64,000 nucleotides of DNA, taken from NCBI GenBank assembly GCA_002369135.1, contig DFEY01000003.1, positions 456,338 to 520,337 of the forward strand, given 5' to 3'. The notes below the pieces were generated by a model that was not told the origin of the DNA, ran no database searches, and saw nothing but the letters and a program-made list of their open reading frames with translations. This document shows positions 43,496 to 52,514 of this stretch, in pieces; within the stretch, counting starts at the first letter, position 1; each line of letters starts with the position of its first letter. The stretch comes from Lachnospira sp. UBA3790 (GTDB taxonomy: Bacteria > Bacillota > Clostridia > Lachnospirales > Lachnospiraceae). A program made the position numbers and the translations under genes.

Positions 43496-45253
43496 ATGGT
43501 AAAGACTATTGCTAGACAAATTAAACAATATAAAATAGCATCAGTGCTAACATCTTTAGGAATGTTAGCAGAAGTGGTGGTGGAAAATTTTATTCCATTA
43601 TTTATGGCCGTTATTATCGATTCCATTCACGATAAGAATATGGGAAAGATTGGATCAACGTCTATTATAATGGTTCTTTTAGCTATAACTGGATTAGTTA
43701 CAGGAGGAATGGGTGCTGTCTTTGGTGCGAAAGCCTCATCTGGACTGGCTAGAAATTTAAGAAAAGCAATGTACGAAAAAATTCAGACATTTTCTTTTTC
43801 AAATATAGACAAGTTTTCAACATCTGGATTAGTCACTAGAATGACCACTGATGTTACCAATGTACAAAATTCATATCAAATGCTACTTAGAATGTGTGTA
43901 AGAGCACCAGCTAGTATGATAGTGGCTATTGCACTTGCATTTACTGTGTCACCTAAGATGGCTTCTATCTATGTTGTGGCCGTTGTGGTTTTAGGGTTTA
44001 TTATTGCTTTAATAAGTCTTAAAGCTCACAAATATTTCAAACAAGTGTTTGAGAGATATGATGACTTGAACGAAAGTGTACAAGAAAATGTTTCTGCTAT
44101 GCGCGTTGTAAAGGCATATGTGCGCGAAGATTACGAAAAGGGAAAGTTTGGAAAGGCAAGCTATAACATTTATAAAATGTTTGTTAAAGCCGAGACTATT
44201 GTTTCATTCAACTTTCCTGCTATGCAAGCAACTATGTATGCTTGTATTATCGCAATCAGTTGGCTGGGAGCACATTTAATTGTTCAAAGTGGAAATACTA
44301 CCTTCACTACTGGTAATTTAACTTCATTATTAGCGTATTGTATGAACATTTTAATGAGTTTGATGATGTTATCATTTGTATTGGTAATGATTACAATCAG
44401 TGCTGCTAGTGGACATAGAATTGCTGAAGTGTTAAATGAAGAGCCGGATATTACAAATGGAGAAAACCCACTATTTGTTGTTCCAAATGGATCTATTGAT
44501 TTTAAAGACGTTATGTTTAGATATAATGCTAAAAGTGAGAAACCTGTTCTTGATAGCATCAATATACATATCGAATCTGGAGAAACTATTGGAATCATGG
44601 GTGGTACAGGTAGTGCCAAGTCTTCGTTTGTAAACTTAATCCCTAGACTGTATGATGTGGAGTCTGGCGAAGTGTTAGTGGGCGGTAGAAATGTTAAAGA
44701 ATATGATCTTGAAACTCTTCGCGAGGAGGTTAGTGTAGTTCTACAAAAAAATGTCTTATTTAGTGGGACTATTATGGAAAACTTGAAGTGGGGCGATGAA
44801 AACGCCTCAGATGAGGAATGTATAGAGGCTGCTAAACTCGCTTGCGCTCATGATTTTGTAATGGAACGTGAAAAGGGTTATGACACTATGATAGAGCAAG
44901 GCGGAGCTAATGTTTCTGGCGGGCAGCGTCAAAGACTTTGTATCGCCAGAGCCTTGATAAAAAAACCAAAGATTTTAATATTAGATGATAGCACAAGCGC
45001 TGTGGATACTTTAACGGACAGTAAAATCAGACAAGCTTTTAAGGAAAATATTCCAGATACCACAAAACTTATTATTGCGCAAAGAATTTCATCTATAAAA
45101 GATGCTGATAGAATAATTGTTTTAGATGACGGAAAAATAAATGGAGTGGGAACACACGAAGAATTACTTGAATCCAATGACATTTATCGTGAGGTTTACG
45201 AACAGCAAACTAATGACAATGCCGACTTCGACCAGGAAGGAGGCGATGAATAA
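43496..45253 (+). CDS. ABC exporter half (permease-ATPase), degenerate ATP site
   Basis: A type IV exporter half-transporter of 585 residues has a six-helix membrane domain (about residues 1-320) and a nucleotide-binding domain (about 335-575). Several ATPase motifs deviate. Walker A reads GGTGSAKS (369-376, Ala for Gly). Walker B ends LDDST, with Asp instead of the catalytic Glu, and the switch histidine is Gln in IIAQRISSI. The signature NVSGGQRQR is intact. Such changes are typical of the degenerate member of heterodimeric exporters, and the next gene supplies the canonical half. The substrate (drug, lipid or peptide) is unknown. The stop overlaps the next start by 1 nt. Confidence 0.9.
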   Translation: MVKTIARQIKQYKIASVLTSLGMLAEVVVENFIPLFMAVIIDSIHDKNMGKIGSTSIIMVLLAITGLVTGGMGAVFGAKASSGLARNLRKAMYEKIQTFSFSNIDKFSTSGLVTRMTTDVTNVQNSYQMLLRMCVRAPASMIVAIALAFTVSPKMASIYVVAVVVLGFIIALISLKAHKYFKQVFERYDDLNESVQENVSAMRVVKAYVREDYEKGKFGKASYNIYKMFVKAETIVSFNFPAMQATMYACIIAISWLGAHLIVQSGNTTFTTGNLTSLLAYCMNILMSLMMLSFVLVMITISAASGHRIAEVLNEEPDITNGENPLFVVPNGSIDFKDVMFRYNAKSEKPVLDSINIHIESGETIGIMGGTGSAKSSFVNLIPRLYDVESGEVLVGGRNVKEYDLETLREEVSVVLQKNVLFSGTIMENLKWGDENASDEECIEAAKLACAHDFVMEREKGYDTMIEQGGANVSGGQRQRLCIARALIKKPKILILDDSTSAVDTLTDSKIRQAFKENIPDTTKLIIAQRISSIKDADRIIVLDDGKINGVGTHEELLESNDIYREVYEQQTNDNADFDQEGGDE

Positions 45254-47172
45254 TGGCTGAAAAACCAAAAGAGATTAAAGGCTTTAGAGGCAGAGGACAA
45301 GGTCCAAGAGTAAAGATAGATCATCCATTTAAAATTCTTAAAAGGATATTAGCTTTTGTAGCGGAAAATTATAAGTTTAGAATGATAGCAGTTATTTGCT
45401 GCGTTCTTATAAGCATCTTTGCAAATCTACAAGGAACATACTTTACCAAAAACTTAATAGACGACTATATTATGCCAATGCTTAAAAGCAATAGCACAGA
45501 TTTTGAGCCACTTTTACAGGCTATTTTAAAAGTATCACTCTTTTACTTGATCGGTATTTGCGCTGCGCTATCTCAAGCGCTAATTATGGTTTACATTACT
45601 CAAGGTACTATGAAGAAACTTCGTGATACTATGTTTAATCATATGCAAGATTTACCTATCAAGTATTTCGATACACATACATATGGTGACATAATGTCGA
45701 TGTACACCAACGACGTAGATGCATTAAGACAGCTTATCAGCCAAGGTATTCCGCAGATATTTGAGAGTATTATATCTGTTATTTCAACATTTGCATTTAT
45801 GCTAATTCTTAGTATTCCTTTGTCGGTTGTGGCGCTGGTAATGGTTATTATTACTTTGCTTGTGACAAAAGTAATTACAACTAGATCAGGCAAGTACTTT
45901 GCGGAACAACAAAATGACCTTGGTATCGTTAATGGTTACATAGAGGAGATGGTATCTGGTCAGAAGGTTGTAAAAGTATTTAATCACGAAGAAAAAGCAA
46001 TAGAAGATTTTAACAAACTAAATAATGTACTTTTGGAATCAGCTTATAATGCAAACAAATATGCAAATATTACTGGACCTATCAATGGCCAATTAGGAAA
46101 TATGAGTTATGTTATTTGTGCATTAGTGGGTGGAGTTTTGGCTATTAATAATCCGCTTGGACTTGGAATGTCTATAGGTTCATTAGTAAGTTTTCTAACT
46201 TATAATAAACAGTTCTCAAGGCCTATTAACCAAATCACTATGCAGATAAATGCTGTTATGATGGCTTTAGCTGGTGGTCAGAGAATTTTCAAACTGTTGG
46301 ATGAAGATAAAGAAGTAGATAATGGTTATGTGGAACTAGTTAATGCAAAGAAAGACCACAATGGTGAAATCACAGAGTGTAAAGAACACACAGGCCTTTG
46401 GGCTTGGAAACACTATCACAAAGATTCAGACACTACTACATATCGTGAACTTAAAGGCGAGATGGTTTTAGATGGTGTGGACTTCGGCTATGTGGAAGAT
46501 AAGATTGTTCTTCACGATATAAAGATGTATGCAAATGCTGGTGAAAAGATAGCTTTTGTTGGATCGACTGGTGCAGGCAAAACAACCATCACTAACTTAA
46601 TAAATAGATTTTATGACATCCAGGATGGAAAAATCAGATTTGATGAAATAAATATAAATAAGATTAAGAAAAAGGATTTGCGTCGCTCGCTTGGAATGGT
46701 GCTTCAGGATACCCACCTATTCACTGGAACAGTAATGGAAAATATTAGATATGGTAACTTAGATGCCACCGACGAAGAAGTAATAGCAGCTGCCAAATTA
46801 GCAAACGCAGATGGATTTATCAGACAGCTATCTGATGGATATAACACAATGCTTAAATCTGCCGGCGCATCACTTAGTCAAGGACAAAGACAGTTGCTTG
46901 CAATAGCAAGAGCTGCCATAGCAGATCCACCAGCACTTATTTTGGATGAGGCTACATCAAGCATTGATACCCGAACCGAGCGCGTAGTTCAAGAGGGTAT
47001 GGATGCACTAATGAATGGTAGAACTACATTTGTTATTGCACACAGATTATCAACCATAAAAAACAGTGATTGTATAATGGTAATGGAAAAAGGAAGAATT
47101 ATTGAACGAGGTAGTCATGAAGAGTTAATGGCTGCGAAGGGCACATATTTTAAATTGCAGACAGGAGTATAA
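45253..47172 (+). CDS. ABC exporter half (permease-ATPase), canonical ATP site
   Basis: This is the partner half-transporter, 639 residues. A cytoplasmic N-terminus rich in Gly/Arg/Lys is followed by six membrane helices (about residues 40-340), a charged linker, and an ATPase domain. That domain has Walker A GSTGAGKTTI, signature LSQGQRQLL, Walker B LILDEATSSID with the catalytic Glu, and the switch His in VIAHRLSTI. The linker at about 355-400 (KKDHNGEITECKEHTG) is an insertion common in the Lachnospiraceae form of this pair. With the preceding gene it would form a heterodimeric multidrug-type exporter. Confidence 0.92.
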   Translation: MAEKPKEIKGFRGRGQGPRVKIDHPFKILKRILAFVAENYKFRMIAVICCVLISIFANLQGTYFTKNLIDDYIMPMLKSNSTDFEPLLQAILKVSLFYLIGICAALSQALIMVYITQGTMKKLRDTMFNHMQDLPIKYFDTHTYGDIMSMYTNDVDALRQLISQGIPQIFESIISVISTFAFMLILSIPLSVVALVMVIITLLVTKVITTRSGKYFAEQQNDLGIVNGYIEEMVSGQKVVKVFNHEEKAIEDFNKLNNVLLESAYNANKYANITGPINGQLGNMSYVICALVGGVLAINNPLGLGMSIGSLVSFLTYNKQFSRPINQITMQINAVMMALAGGQRIFKLLDEDKEVDNGYVELVNAKKDHNGEITECKEHTGLWAWKHYHKDSDTTTYRELKGEMVLDGVDFGYVEDKIVLHDIKMYANAGEKIAFVGSTGAGKTTITNLINRFYDIQDGKIRFDEININKIKKKDLRRSLGMVLQDTHLFTGTVMENIRYGNLDATDEEVIAAAKLANADGFIRQLSDGYNTMLKSAGASLSQGQRQLLAIARAAIADPPALILDEATSSIDTRTERVVQEGMDALMNGRTTFVIAHRLSTIKNSDCIMVMEKGRIIERGSHEELMAAKGTYFKLQTGV

Positions 47173-47174
47173 TT

Positions 47175-48011
47175 ATGAAAGTAATCCAAAATGAACAACA
47201 TGATGAGGAAAGAGCACTATATGGTTTGGATGGAATTCAAGTTTTGAATTGCAATTTTGACGGACCTGCAGATGGCGAGAGCGCTATGAAGGAAGCGGAT
47301 AATATTGAGGCAAAGAATTGTTATTTCAATTTACGTTATCCTTTCTGGCATAATAATAATGTGTTGGTAGAAAATTGTGAGATGACTGAACTTTGCAGAG
47401 CTGCATTTTGGTATTCAAACAATATCACAATAAAGAATACAAAGATGCATGGCATCAAGGCTCTTCGTGAGTGCAGTAATATTGAGATTTTAAATTGTAA
47501 TGTAAAGTCCCCAGAGTTTGGCTGGGACAATGAAAATATATCTGCCACGAACTCAGTTTTTGAGGCTGAATATTTTATGATGAGATCTAAAAAACTTGAG
47601 TTTGAAAATGTATCAATGACAGGCAAATATTCGTTCCAGTATATTGAAAATTCGGTGTTTACTAATTGCAACTTTGATACTAAAGATGCTTTTTGGCATG
47701 GGAAAAATATTTTAGTTAAGGATTGTTATGTGAAAGGTGAATACCTTGCTTGGTACTGTGAGAATGTAACTTTTGAAAATTGTACTATTGAGGGAACTCA
47801 ACCTTTATGTTATTGCAAGAATCTGAAATTGATTAATTGCAAAATGATTGGATGCGATTTATCGTTTGAGAAGTCAGATGTACAGGCAGAAATCACTACA
47901 GAGGTAGATAGTATTAAAAATCCTAAGAGCGGAACCATCAAGGTTAAGAGTGTTAAAGAAATAATTATGGACGACTCTGATGCGAAGGGTGAAATTATTA
48001 TTGATAATTAA
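47175..48011 (+). CDS. DUF3737 family protein (right-handed beta-helix repeats)
   Basis: The 278-residue cytoplasmic protein consists of repeating short strands with N-x-x-N-C/E-N-C patterns (VLNCNFDG, VENCEMTE, IEILNCNV, FTNCNFDT, FENCTIEG, LINCKMIG). This gives a pectate-lyase-like beta-helix without recognised catalytic residues. This matches DUF3737, whose function is unknown. Trp/Phe pairs such as YPFWHNN and DAFWHGK recur at the turns. It lies 2 nt after the ABC exporter with the SD AGGAG, so it is probably coexpressed with it. No signal peptide is visible. Confidence 0.88.
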   Translation: MKVIQNEQHDEERALYGLDGIQVLNCNFDGPADGESAMKEADNIEAKNCYFNLRYPFWHNNNVLVENCEMTELCRAAFWYSNNITIKNTKMHGIKALRECSNIEILNCNVKSPEFGWDNENISATNSVFEAEYFMMRSKKLEFENVSMTGKYSFQYIENSVFTNCNFDTKDAFWHGKNILVKDCYVKGEYLAWYCENVTFENCTIEGTQPLCYCKNLKLINCKMIGCDLSFEKSDVQAEITTEVDSIKNPKSGTIKVKSVKEIIMDDSDAKGEIIIDN

Positions 48012-48030
48012 TATCAAGTGGGAGGTATTT

Positions 48031-48795
48031 ATGAACAAATTTAAAGGACTACTTGCATTATTACTAGTTGCCACAATTATGCTTAGTGGATGTGGAGCAT
48101 CTAAGGATTCTACAAAAGAAACTGTAACTAAAACCGAAACTTCTGAAGATGGAGTTAAACTATCAGGAGATGCATCTGATTTTGTTGTATTGGCTGAAGA
48201 AGTGCCAGATGTAATTTTAGAAATTCGTTATTATTCAACATACAATTTTGTCGGAGATAGAATTGATGGATATGAAGAACCAATTGCTTTAATTACTAAA
48301 GAAGCAGCAAAAGCGCTGAAGAAAGCTAGTGATGAACTTAAATCAGAAGGTTACAGATTGAAAATATATGATGCATATAGACCTCAGAAAGCTGTAACAA
48401 ATTTCGTTAACTGGGCGAAAGACACAAAAGATATAAGAATGAAAAAATATTTCTATCCTGATTTAGACAAAAAAGTTTTGTTCCCACAAAAATATATTGC
48501 CGAACATTCCGGTCATAGTAGGGGAAGTACAGTTGATTTGACTTTGTTTGATATGAATAAAGAAAAAGAGGTTGATATGGGTGGCACATTCGATTACTTC
48601 GGAAAACTTTCTCACCCTGATTATAAAGGTATTACAAAGAAGCAATACAATAATAGAATGATTCTTAGAAAAGCTATGTTAGATAATGGCTTTGACCCTT
48701 ATCCAGAAGAATGGTGGCATTTCACACTAAAAGATGAACCGTTTAAAGATACTTACTTTACATTCCCAGTTAAGTATGAATCTGTTCAGAAATAA
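48031..48795 (+). CDS. Lipoprotein D-alanyl-D-alanine dipeptidase (VanX/DdpX-like, M15D)
   Basis: The 254-residue protein has a lipoprotein signal (lipobox LSGC, Cys21) and a metallopeptidase domain of the VanX type. Zinc and catalytic motifs are present: SGHSRGSTVDL (SxHxxGxxxD) and EWWHF, with the Arg in YDAYRPQKA. VanX-type enzymes hydrolyse D-Ala-D-Ala. Here the enzyme would act outside the membrane, which points to wall-dipeptide salvage rather than vancomycin resistance; no other van genes are near. The ATG at 48031 follows GGGAGGT; the reading frame upstream lacks a signal peptide. Confidence 0.88.
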   Translation: MNKFKGLLALLLVATIMLSGCGASKDSTKETVTKTETSEDGVKLSGDASDFVVLAEEVPDVILEIRYYSTYNFVGDRIDGYEEPIALITKEAAKALKKASDELKSEGYRLKIYDAYRPQKAVTNFVNWAKDTKDIRMKKYFYPDLDKKVLFPQKYIAEHSGHSRGSTVDLTLFDMNKEKEVDMGGTFDYFGKLSHPDYKGITKKQYNNRMILRKAMLDNGFDPYPEEWWHFTLKDEPFKDTYFTFPVKYESVQK

Positions 48796-48800
48796 AGAAT

Positions 48801-49757
48801 ATGCAAGAAATTATCATCAAAAAAAATGAAGCGGGACAAAGATTTGATAAGTTTTTGTTCAAATATTTCAAAGAAGCTGGTAGTGGCTTTATATTTAAGA
48901 TGCTTAGAAAAAAGAATATCGTTCTTAATGATAAGAAAGCCTCCGGCAAAGAAATATTAGAACTTGATGATAAAGTTAAAATCTATATGAAAGATGAAAC
49001 TATTGATAAGTTTAAAGGTGAGACTGGTTTTAATGTTACTTCTTCAGATATAGATGTAGTTTATGAAGATGAAAATGTAATTATAGTTAATAAGCCTGCG
49101 GGAGTTTTGTCACAAAAAGCAGTTGATACTGATGTATCTATAAATGAAATGATTATATCTTATTTGATCAAGACTGGTTCTTTGACGCAGGATGATTTAC
49201 AGACATTTAAGCCTAGTATTTGTAACAGACTAGATAGAAATACAAGTGGACTTGTGGTTGCTGGAAAGTCTTTGAAAGGTCTCCAAGCTATGTCTAAAGT
49301 TATCAAAGAAAGAACGGTTGATAAATACTATTTAACTGTGGTGGATGGCATACTGGATGAAGGAATGGAACTTAATGGTTATCTTCTTAAAGATGAAAAG
49401 ACTAATAAGGTTTCAATTTCTGAAACAGACAATGGTGGAGATAGAATCGAGACATCTTTTGAACCAATCGACTTTGGCGAAGGAGTGACTATTCTTGAAG
49501 TTAAACTTATCACTGGAAAGACTCATCAAATAAGAGCACATCTTGCTAGTATCGGTCATCCGATTATTGGAGATAGAAAGTACGGAAACGAAAAGACTAA
49601 TAAAAAATATCCAAAGATTAAGAACCAATTGCTTCATGCATGGATTTTGAAGTTTAACGATCTACCAGATGGTTTTGAAAAACTATCAGGTAAAAGAATA
49701 ATGGCTGATTATCCAAATGATTTTAATCAGTTTATGGATGATGTGGAAGATTTTTAG
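48801..49757 (+). CDS. RluA-family pseudouridine synthase
   Basis: Enzymes of this family convert specific uridines of 23S rRNA or tRNA to pseudouridine. An S4 RNA-binding domain (about residues 12-75) is followed by the catalytic domain with ICNRLDRNTSGLVVAG, which holds the catalytic Asp in RLDxxTSG. Further motifs are KYYLTVVDG and TGKTHQIRAHLASIGHPIIGDRKYG. The 318-residue length suits RluC/RluD-type enzymes; the target site is not inferable. There is no clear SD, and the start lies 5 nt after the dipeptidase stop, so coupling is likely. Confidence 0.93.
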   Translation: MQEIIIKKNEAGQRFDKFLFKYFKEAGSGFIFKMLRKKNIVLNDKKASGKEILELDDKVKIYMKDETIDKFKGETGFNVTSSDIDVVYEDENVIIVNKPAGVLSQKAVDTDVSINEMIISYLIKTGSLTQDDLQTFKPSICNRLDRNTSGLVVAGKSLKGLQAMSKVIKERTVDKYYLTVVDGILDEGMELNGYLLKDEKTNKVSISETDNGGDRIETSFEPIDFGEGVTILEVKLITGKTHQIRAHLASIGHPIIGDRKYGNEKTNKKYPKIKNQLLHAWILKFNDLPDGFEKLSGKRIMADYPNDFNQFMDDVEDF

Positions 49758-49816
49758 CCATCTAAAATTATAGGTGTAAATCATATCCGGTTTTACTGGG
49801 TGTAAAAGGAGAATAA

Positions 49817-50353
49817 ATGGGACATTGGAGTTCAAAAGGCTTACGTGGTAGTACGCTAGAGGAAATGATTAACAGCACAAATGATAAATACAGAGAACAA
49901 GGGTTGGCGCTAATCCAAAAAATACCAACTCCAATTACTCCTGTGGAAATAGACCAAAAGTCACGACATATTACAAAGGCTTATTTTGAAAAGCAAAGTA
50001 CAGTTGATTATATAGGAACAGTTCAAGGAATTCCTGTATGTTTTGATGCAAAAGAGTGTGGCAAAGACACTTATCCACTTATGAATATTCATGAACATCA
50101 AATACAGTTTATGAAAGACTTTGAAAAGCAGGGCGGAATTTCATTTATCGTTTTAATGTTTACACATAAGAACGAAATTTATTATTTACCGTTTAGAGAT
50201 GTTTTAGCTTTTTACGAGCGAGGAGAGAACGGAGGAAGAAAAAGCTTTACATATGATGAGATTGATAAATCATATTTAATCAGTCAATCATCAGGAGTTC
50301 TAGTTCACTATTTAGAACAATTACAAAAAGATATATTATCGAGAGACGAGTAA
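49817..50353 (+). CDS. recU: Holliday junction resolvase RecU
   Basis: RecU is the Firmicute endonuclease that cuts Holliday junctions made by RecA and migrated by RuvAB. The 178-residue protein opens GHWSSKGLRGSTLEEMIN, the family start. The PD-(D/E)xK-type catalytic core is VDYIGTVQGIPVCFDAKEC, with the Asp and Glu-Lys equivalents. The later segment MNIHEHQIQFMKDFEKQGGISFIVL is also typical. The SD AAGGAGA lies before the ATG. The gene overlaps the next reading frame by 1 nt. It complements the ruvAB genes of this window. Confidence 0.94.
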   Translation: MGHWSSKGLRGSTLEEMINSTNDKYREQGLALIQKIPTPITPVEIDQKSRHITKAYFEKQSTVDYIGTVQGIPVCFDAKECGKDTYPLMNIHEHQIQFMKDFEKQGGISFIVLMFTHKNEIYYLPFRDVLAFYERGENGGRKSFTYDEIDKSYLISQSSGVLVHYLEQLQKDILSRDE

Positions 50354-50385
50354 TGAATAGAAATATTCAATCAATAGAGGTTTAT

Positions 50386-50859
50386 ATGAATACAATTAGA
50401 AAAGCAATAGAATCAGATATAAAAGGTATTGTAAAACTTTTGCTTCAAGTAGATATGATTCATCACAGTGCCAGACCAGATATTTTCAAAGGACCTGCTC
50501 ATAAGTACACTGAGGATGAATTAAAAGATTTGTTAAATGATGAAAACTCCCCAGTGTTTGTATGCGTGGACGAACACGATAATGTTATCGGACATGCGTT
50601 TTGTGTATGTAAGCAAGAAATCAATCATAATGTTTTAACGGATATCAAAACATTATATATTGATGACATCTGTGTTGATGAAAACATGAGAGGTAAAAAT
50701 ATAGGAAAGAGTTTATACGATTTTGTTGTAGACTACGCCAAAGAAAATGATTTTTATAATATTACCCTAAATGTTTGGGAGTGCAATCCTGGTGCTATAG
50801 AGTTTTATAAAAAGATGGGACTAGTTCCACAAAAAATTGGAATGGAAAAAATATTATAA
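50386..50859 (+). CDS. GNAT family N-acetyltransferase
   Basis: A GNAT fold is recognised from IRKAIESDIKGIVKLL at the start. The acetyl-CoA motif CVDENMRGKNIGKSLYDFVVDYAKENDFYNITLNVWECNPGAIEFYKKMGL fills motifs A and B (about residues 98-150). The ATG at 50386 is preferred because AGAGG lies upstream and the GNAT domain begins there. An ATG at 50353, coupled to the recU stop, would add 11 residues. The substrate is unknown. Confidence 0.88.
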   Translation: MNTIRKAIESDIKGIVKLLLQVDMIHHSARPDIFKGPAHKYTEDELKDLLNDENSPVFVCVDEHDNVIGHAFCVCKQEINHNVLTDIKTLYIDDICVDENMRGKNIGKSLYDFVVDYAKENDFYNITLNVWECNPGAIEFYKKMGLVPQKIGMEKIL

Positions 50860-50876
50860 AATGATGGATAATAACT

Positions 50877-50906
50877 TTGACATACAAACATAAAAGATTG
50901 TTCTAT
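50877..50906 (+). promoter_or_regulatory. Possible promoter of the second Nudix gene
   Basis: TTGACA at 50877-50882 is followed after 18 bp by TTCTAT, a weak -10. The 72-nt gap holds nothing else apart from the SD AGGAGA. Confidence 0.4.
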
Positions 50907-50930
50907 TAAGAGATTAGATTAGGAGATACT

Positions 50931-51416
50931 ATGAATATTGATATGACAACACCATGCGACAATGGTCTTATAAATATTCGCGTAGGGGCAATAATAATGA
51001 AAAACAATAAATTACTTATGGTAGGCTGCGTAAAGAGGCCTGAATATTTGTATTCAGTGGGTGGAAGATTAAAATTTGGAGAAACATCAGAAGAAGCAAT
51101 CATTCGGGAAGTATATGAAGAAACCGGCCATAAGTTAGAAGTGGATAGATTAGGTTTTATTCATGAAAATTATTTTTATGGCGATACTCCACATAATAAT
51201 GGGAAACTAATATATGAGGTTTCTTATTATTACTATATGAAAGTTCCGTGTGACTTCGAACCAACAAATATGAGCATTACTGAAGATGGTGAAGAAGAGT
51301 TTTTGAAATGGATTGATTTGGATGATTCAATAAAATATTATCCTGAATTTTTCAGAAGTGAGCTGAAAAATCCAGTTGATACTGTGAAACATTTTTTAAA
51401 CGATGAAAGACGATAA
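50931..51416 (+). CDS. Nudix hydrolase (second copy, ADP-ribose/MutT-like)
   Basis: The Nudix box is GRLKFGETSEEAIIREVYEETGHKLE (about residues 43-67, all key residues present). It is followed by RLGFIHENYFYGD and YEVSYYYYMKVP. The 161-residue protein resembles nucleotide-sugar or ADP-ribose cleaving members, but the substrate cannot be fixed. The SD AGGAGA precedes the ATG. The end overlaps the upstream region of the phosphatase gene. It is not closely similar to the other Nudix gene at 35288-35719. Confidence 0.88.
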   Translation: MNIDMTTPCDNGLINIRVGAIIMKNNKLLMVGCVKRPEYLYSVGGRLKFGETSEEAIIREVYEETGHKLEVDRLGFIHENYFYGDTPHNNGKLIYEVSYYYYMKVPCDFEPTNMSITEDGEEEFLKWIDLDDSIKYYPEFFRSELKNPVDTVKHFLNDERR

Positions 51417-51432
51417 CATCATGGGGAATTAC

Positions 51433-51903
51433 ATGATAAAAGTTTTGTTTGTTTGCCATGGAAATATATGCAGATCTCCAATGGCGCAATACATTTTTCA
51501 AAATATGATTGATAAAGATGGATTGACAAATCAGTTTTTTATTGATTCGGCAGCTACTAGCACTGAAGAAATAGGGAACGGTCTTCATTATGGTACAAGA
51601 AGCAAATTAGATGAAGTTGGCATTCCATATGGGAATCATAGAGCATACCAAATTAGTAAACAAGATTATAAAAAGTACGATTACATTATTGGAATGGATG
51701 AAGCAAACATTAGGAATATTAATCGTATGATTGGTCCTGATGTTGAAGGTAAAGTTTACAAACTATTAGATTTTGCAGGGGAAGACAGAGATATAGCCGA
51801 TCCTTGGTACACAGGAAATTTTAATGTCACATATGATGATATAGTCAAAGGATTAAATGCTTTTTTTAGAAGTCTGAAAAAGGAAATATTAAACAATAAA
51901 TAG
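51433..51903 (+). CDS. Low-molecular-weight protein-tyrosine phosphatase
   Basis: The active-site loop VCHGNICRSPMAQ (CxxxxxRS) lies at the very start (about residues 6-19), as it must in this family. The general-acid DPWY motif is present as ADPWYTGNF. The 156-residue length is typical. The ATG at 51433 follows GGGGAA. An upstream ATG at 51403 would overlap the Nudix gene and place the P-loop 10 residues later, which is less usual. Possible targets are phosphotyrosine or phosphoarginine proteins; the specificity is not decided. Confidence 0.93.
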   Translation: MIKVLFVCHGNICRSPMAQYIFQNMIDKDGLTNQFFIDSAATSTEEIGNGLHYGTRSKLDEVGIPYGNHRAYQISKQDYKKYDYIIGMDEANIRNINRMIGPDVEGKVYKLLDFAGEDRDIADPWYTGNFNVTYDDIVKGLNAFFRSLKKEILNNK

Positions 51904-51933
51904 AACGATATTATTTAAGTAAAGGAGATTGAC

Positions 51934-52503
51934 ATGAAGAAAGATTTAGGTATTTTGCAGGCGGTATATCCAATGCCAGTGTTAATGATTGCAACTTACG
52001 ATGAAGAAGGAAATGTGGATGTTATGAATGCTGCATGGGGAAATATTTGCGCTAGGGATAAAATAGCATTATTTATTAGTGAGCCTCATAAAACAACAAA
52101 GAACATCAGAAAGATTAAAGCGTTTACTGTTAGTATTGCAGATAAAGCTCATATGGATGGCGCTGATTATTTCGGCATTGATTCTGCAAACGATGTTGAG
52201 GACAAGTTTGAAAGAACAAGTTACACAGCCATTAAGAGCAACAAAGTTAATGCACCAATAATTGATGAGTTTCCTTTGGTTATGGAATGTGAATTAGCTG
52301 AGATTGTTGAGACAGACAATCTTCATGCCGTTGTAGGTACAATTGTAAATGTGGCTGCAGATGAAGAAGTTATAGATGAGAATGGAAAAGTAGACCCTAG
52401 AAAACTTAATGCCATTTCATTTGATAATTTCCAAAGTGGATATTATGAGATTGGTGACAAAGTTGGTCAAGCATGGGATGCTGGAATGAAATTTAAAAAA
52501 TAA
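51934..52503 (+). CDS. Flavin reductase-like FMN-binding split-barrel protein
   Basis: The 189-residue protein matches the flavoredoxin/flavin reductase-like family: YPMPVLMIATYDEEGNVDVMNAAWGNICARDKIALFISEPHKTTKNI covers the FMN-binding strands. DYFGIDSANDVEDKFERTSYTA and the C-terminal PRKLNAISFDNFQSGYYEIGDKVG are family-like. Such proteins bind FMN and move electrons from NAD(P)H or ferredoxin to an unknown acceptor. The SD AAAGGAGA precedes the ATG. It starts 30 nt after the phosphatase and 11 nt before the fusion gene. Confidence 0.88.
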   Translation: MKKDLGILQAVYPMPVLMIATYDEEGNVDVMNAAWGNICARDKIALFISEPHKTTKNIRKIKAFTVSIADKAHMDGADYFGIDSANDVEDKFERTSYTAIKSNKVNAPIIDEFPLVMECELAEIVETDNLHAVVGTIVNVAADEEVIDENGKVDPRKLNAISFDNFQSGYYEIGDKVGQAWDAGMKFKK

Positions 52504-52514
52504 AGGACAATAAA

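Noticed and set aside
48031..48795. A vancomycin resistance cluster
   Set aside because: Only a VanX-like lipoprotein is present; no vanA/B-type ligase, vanH or vanRS lies nearby, and ddl at 13380 is an ordinary housekeeping ligase.
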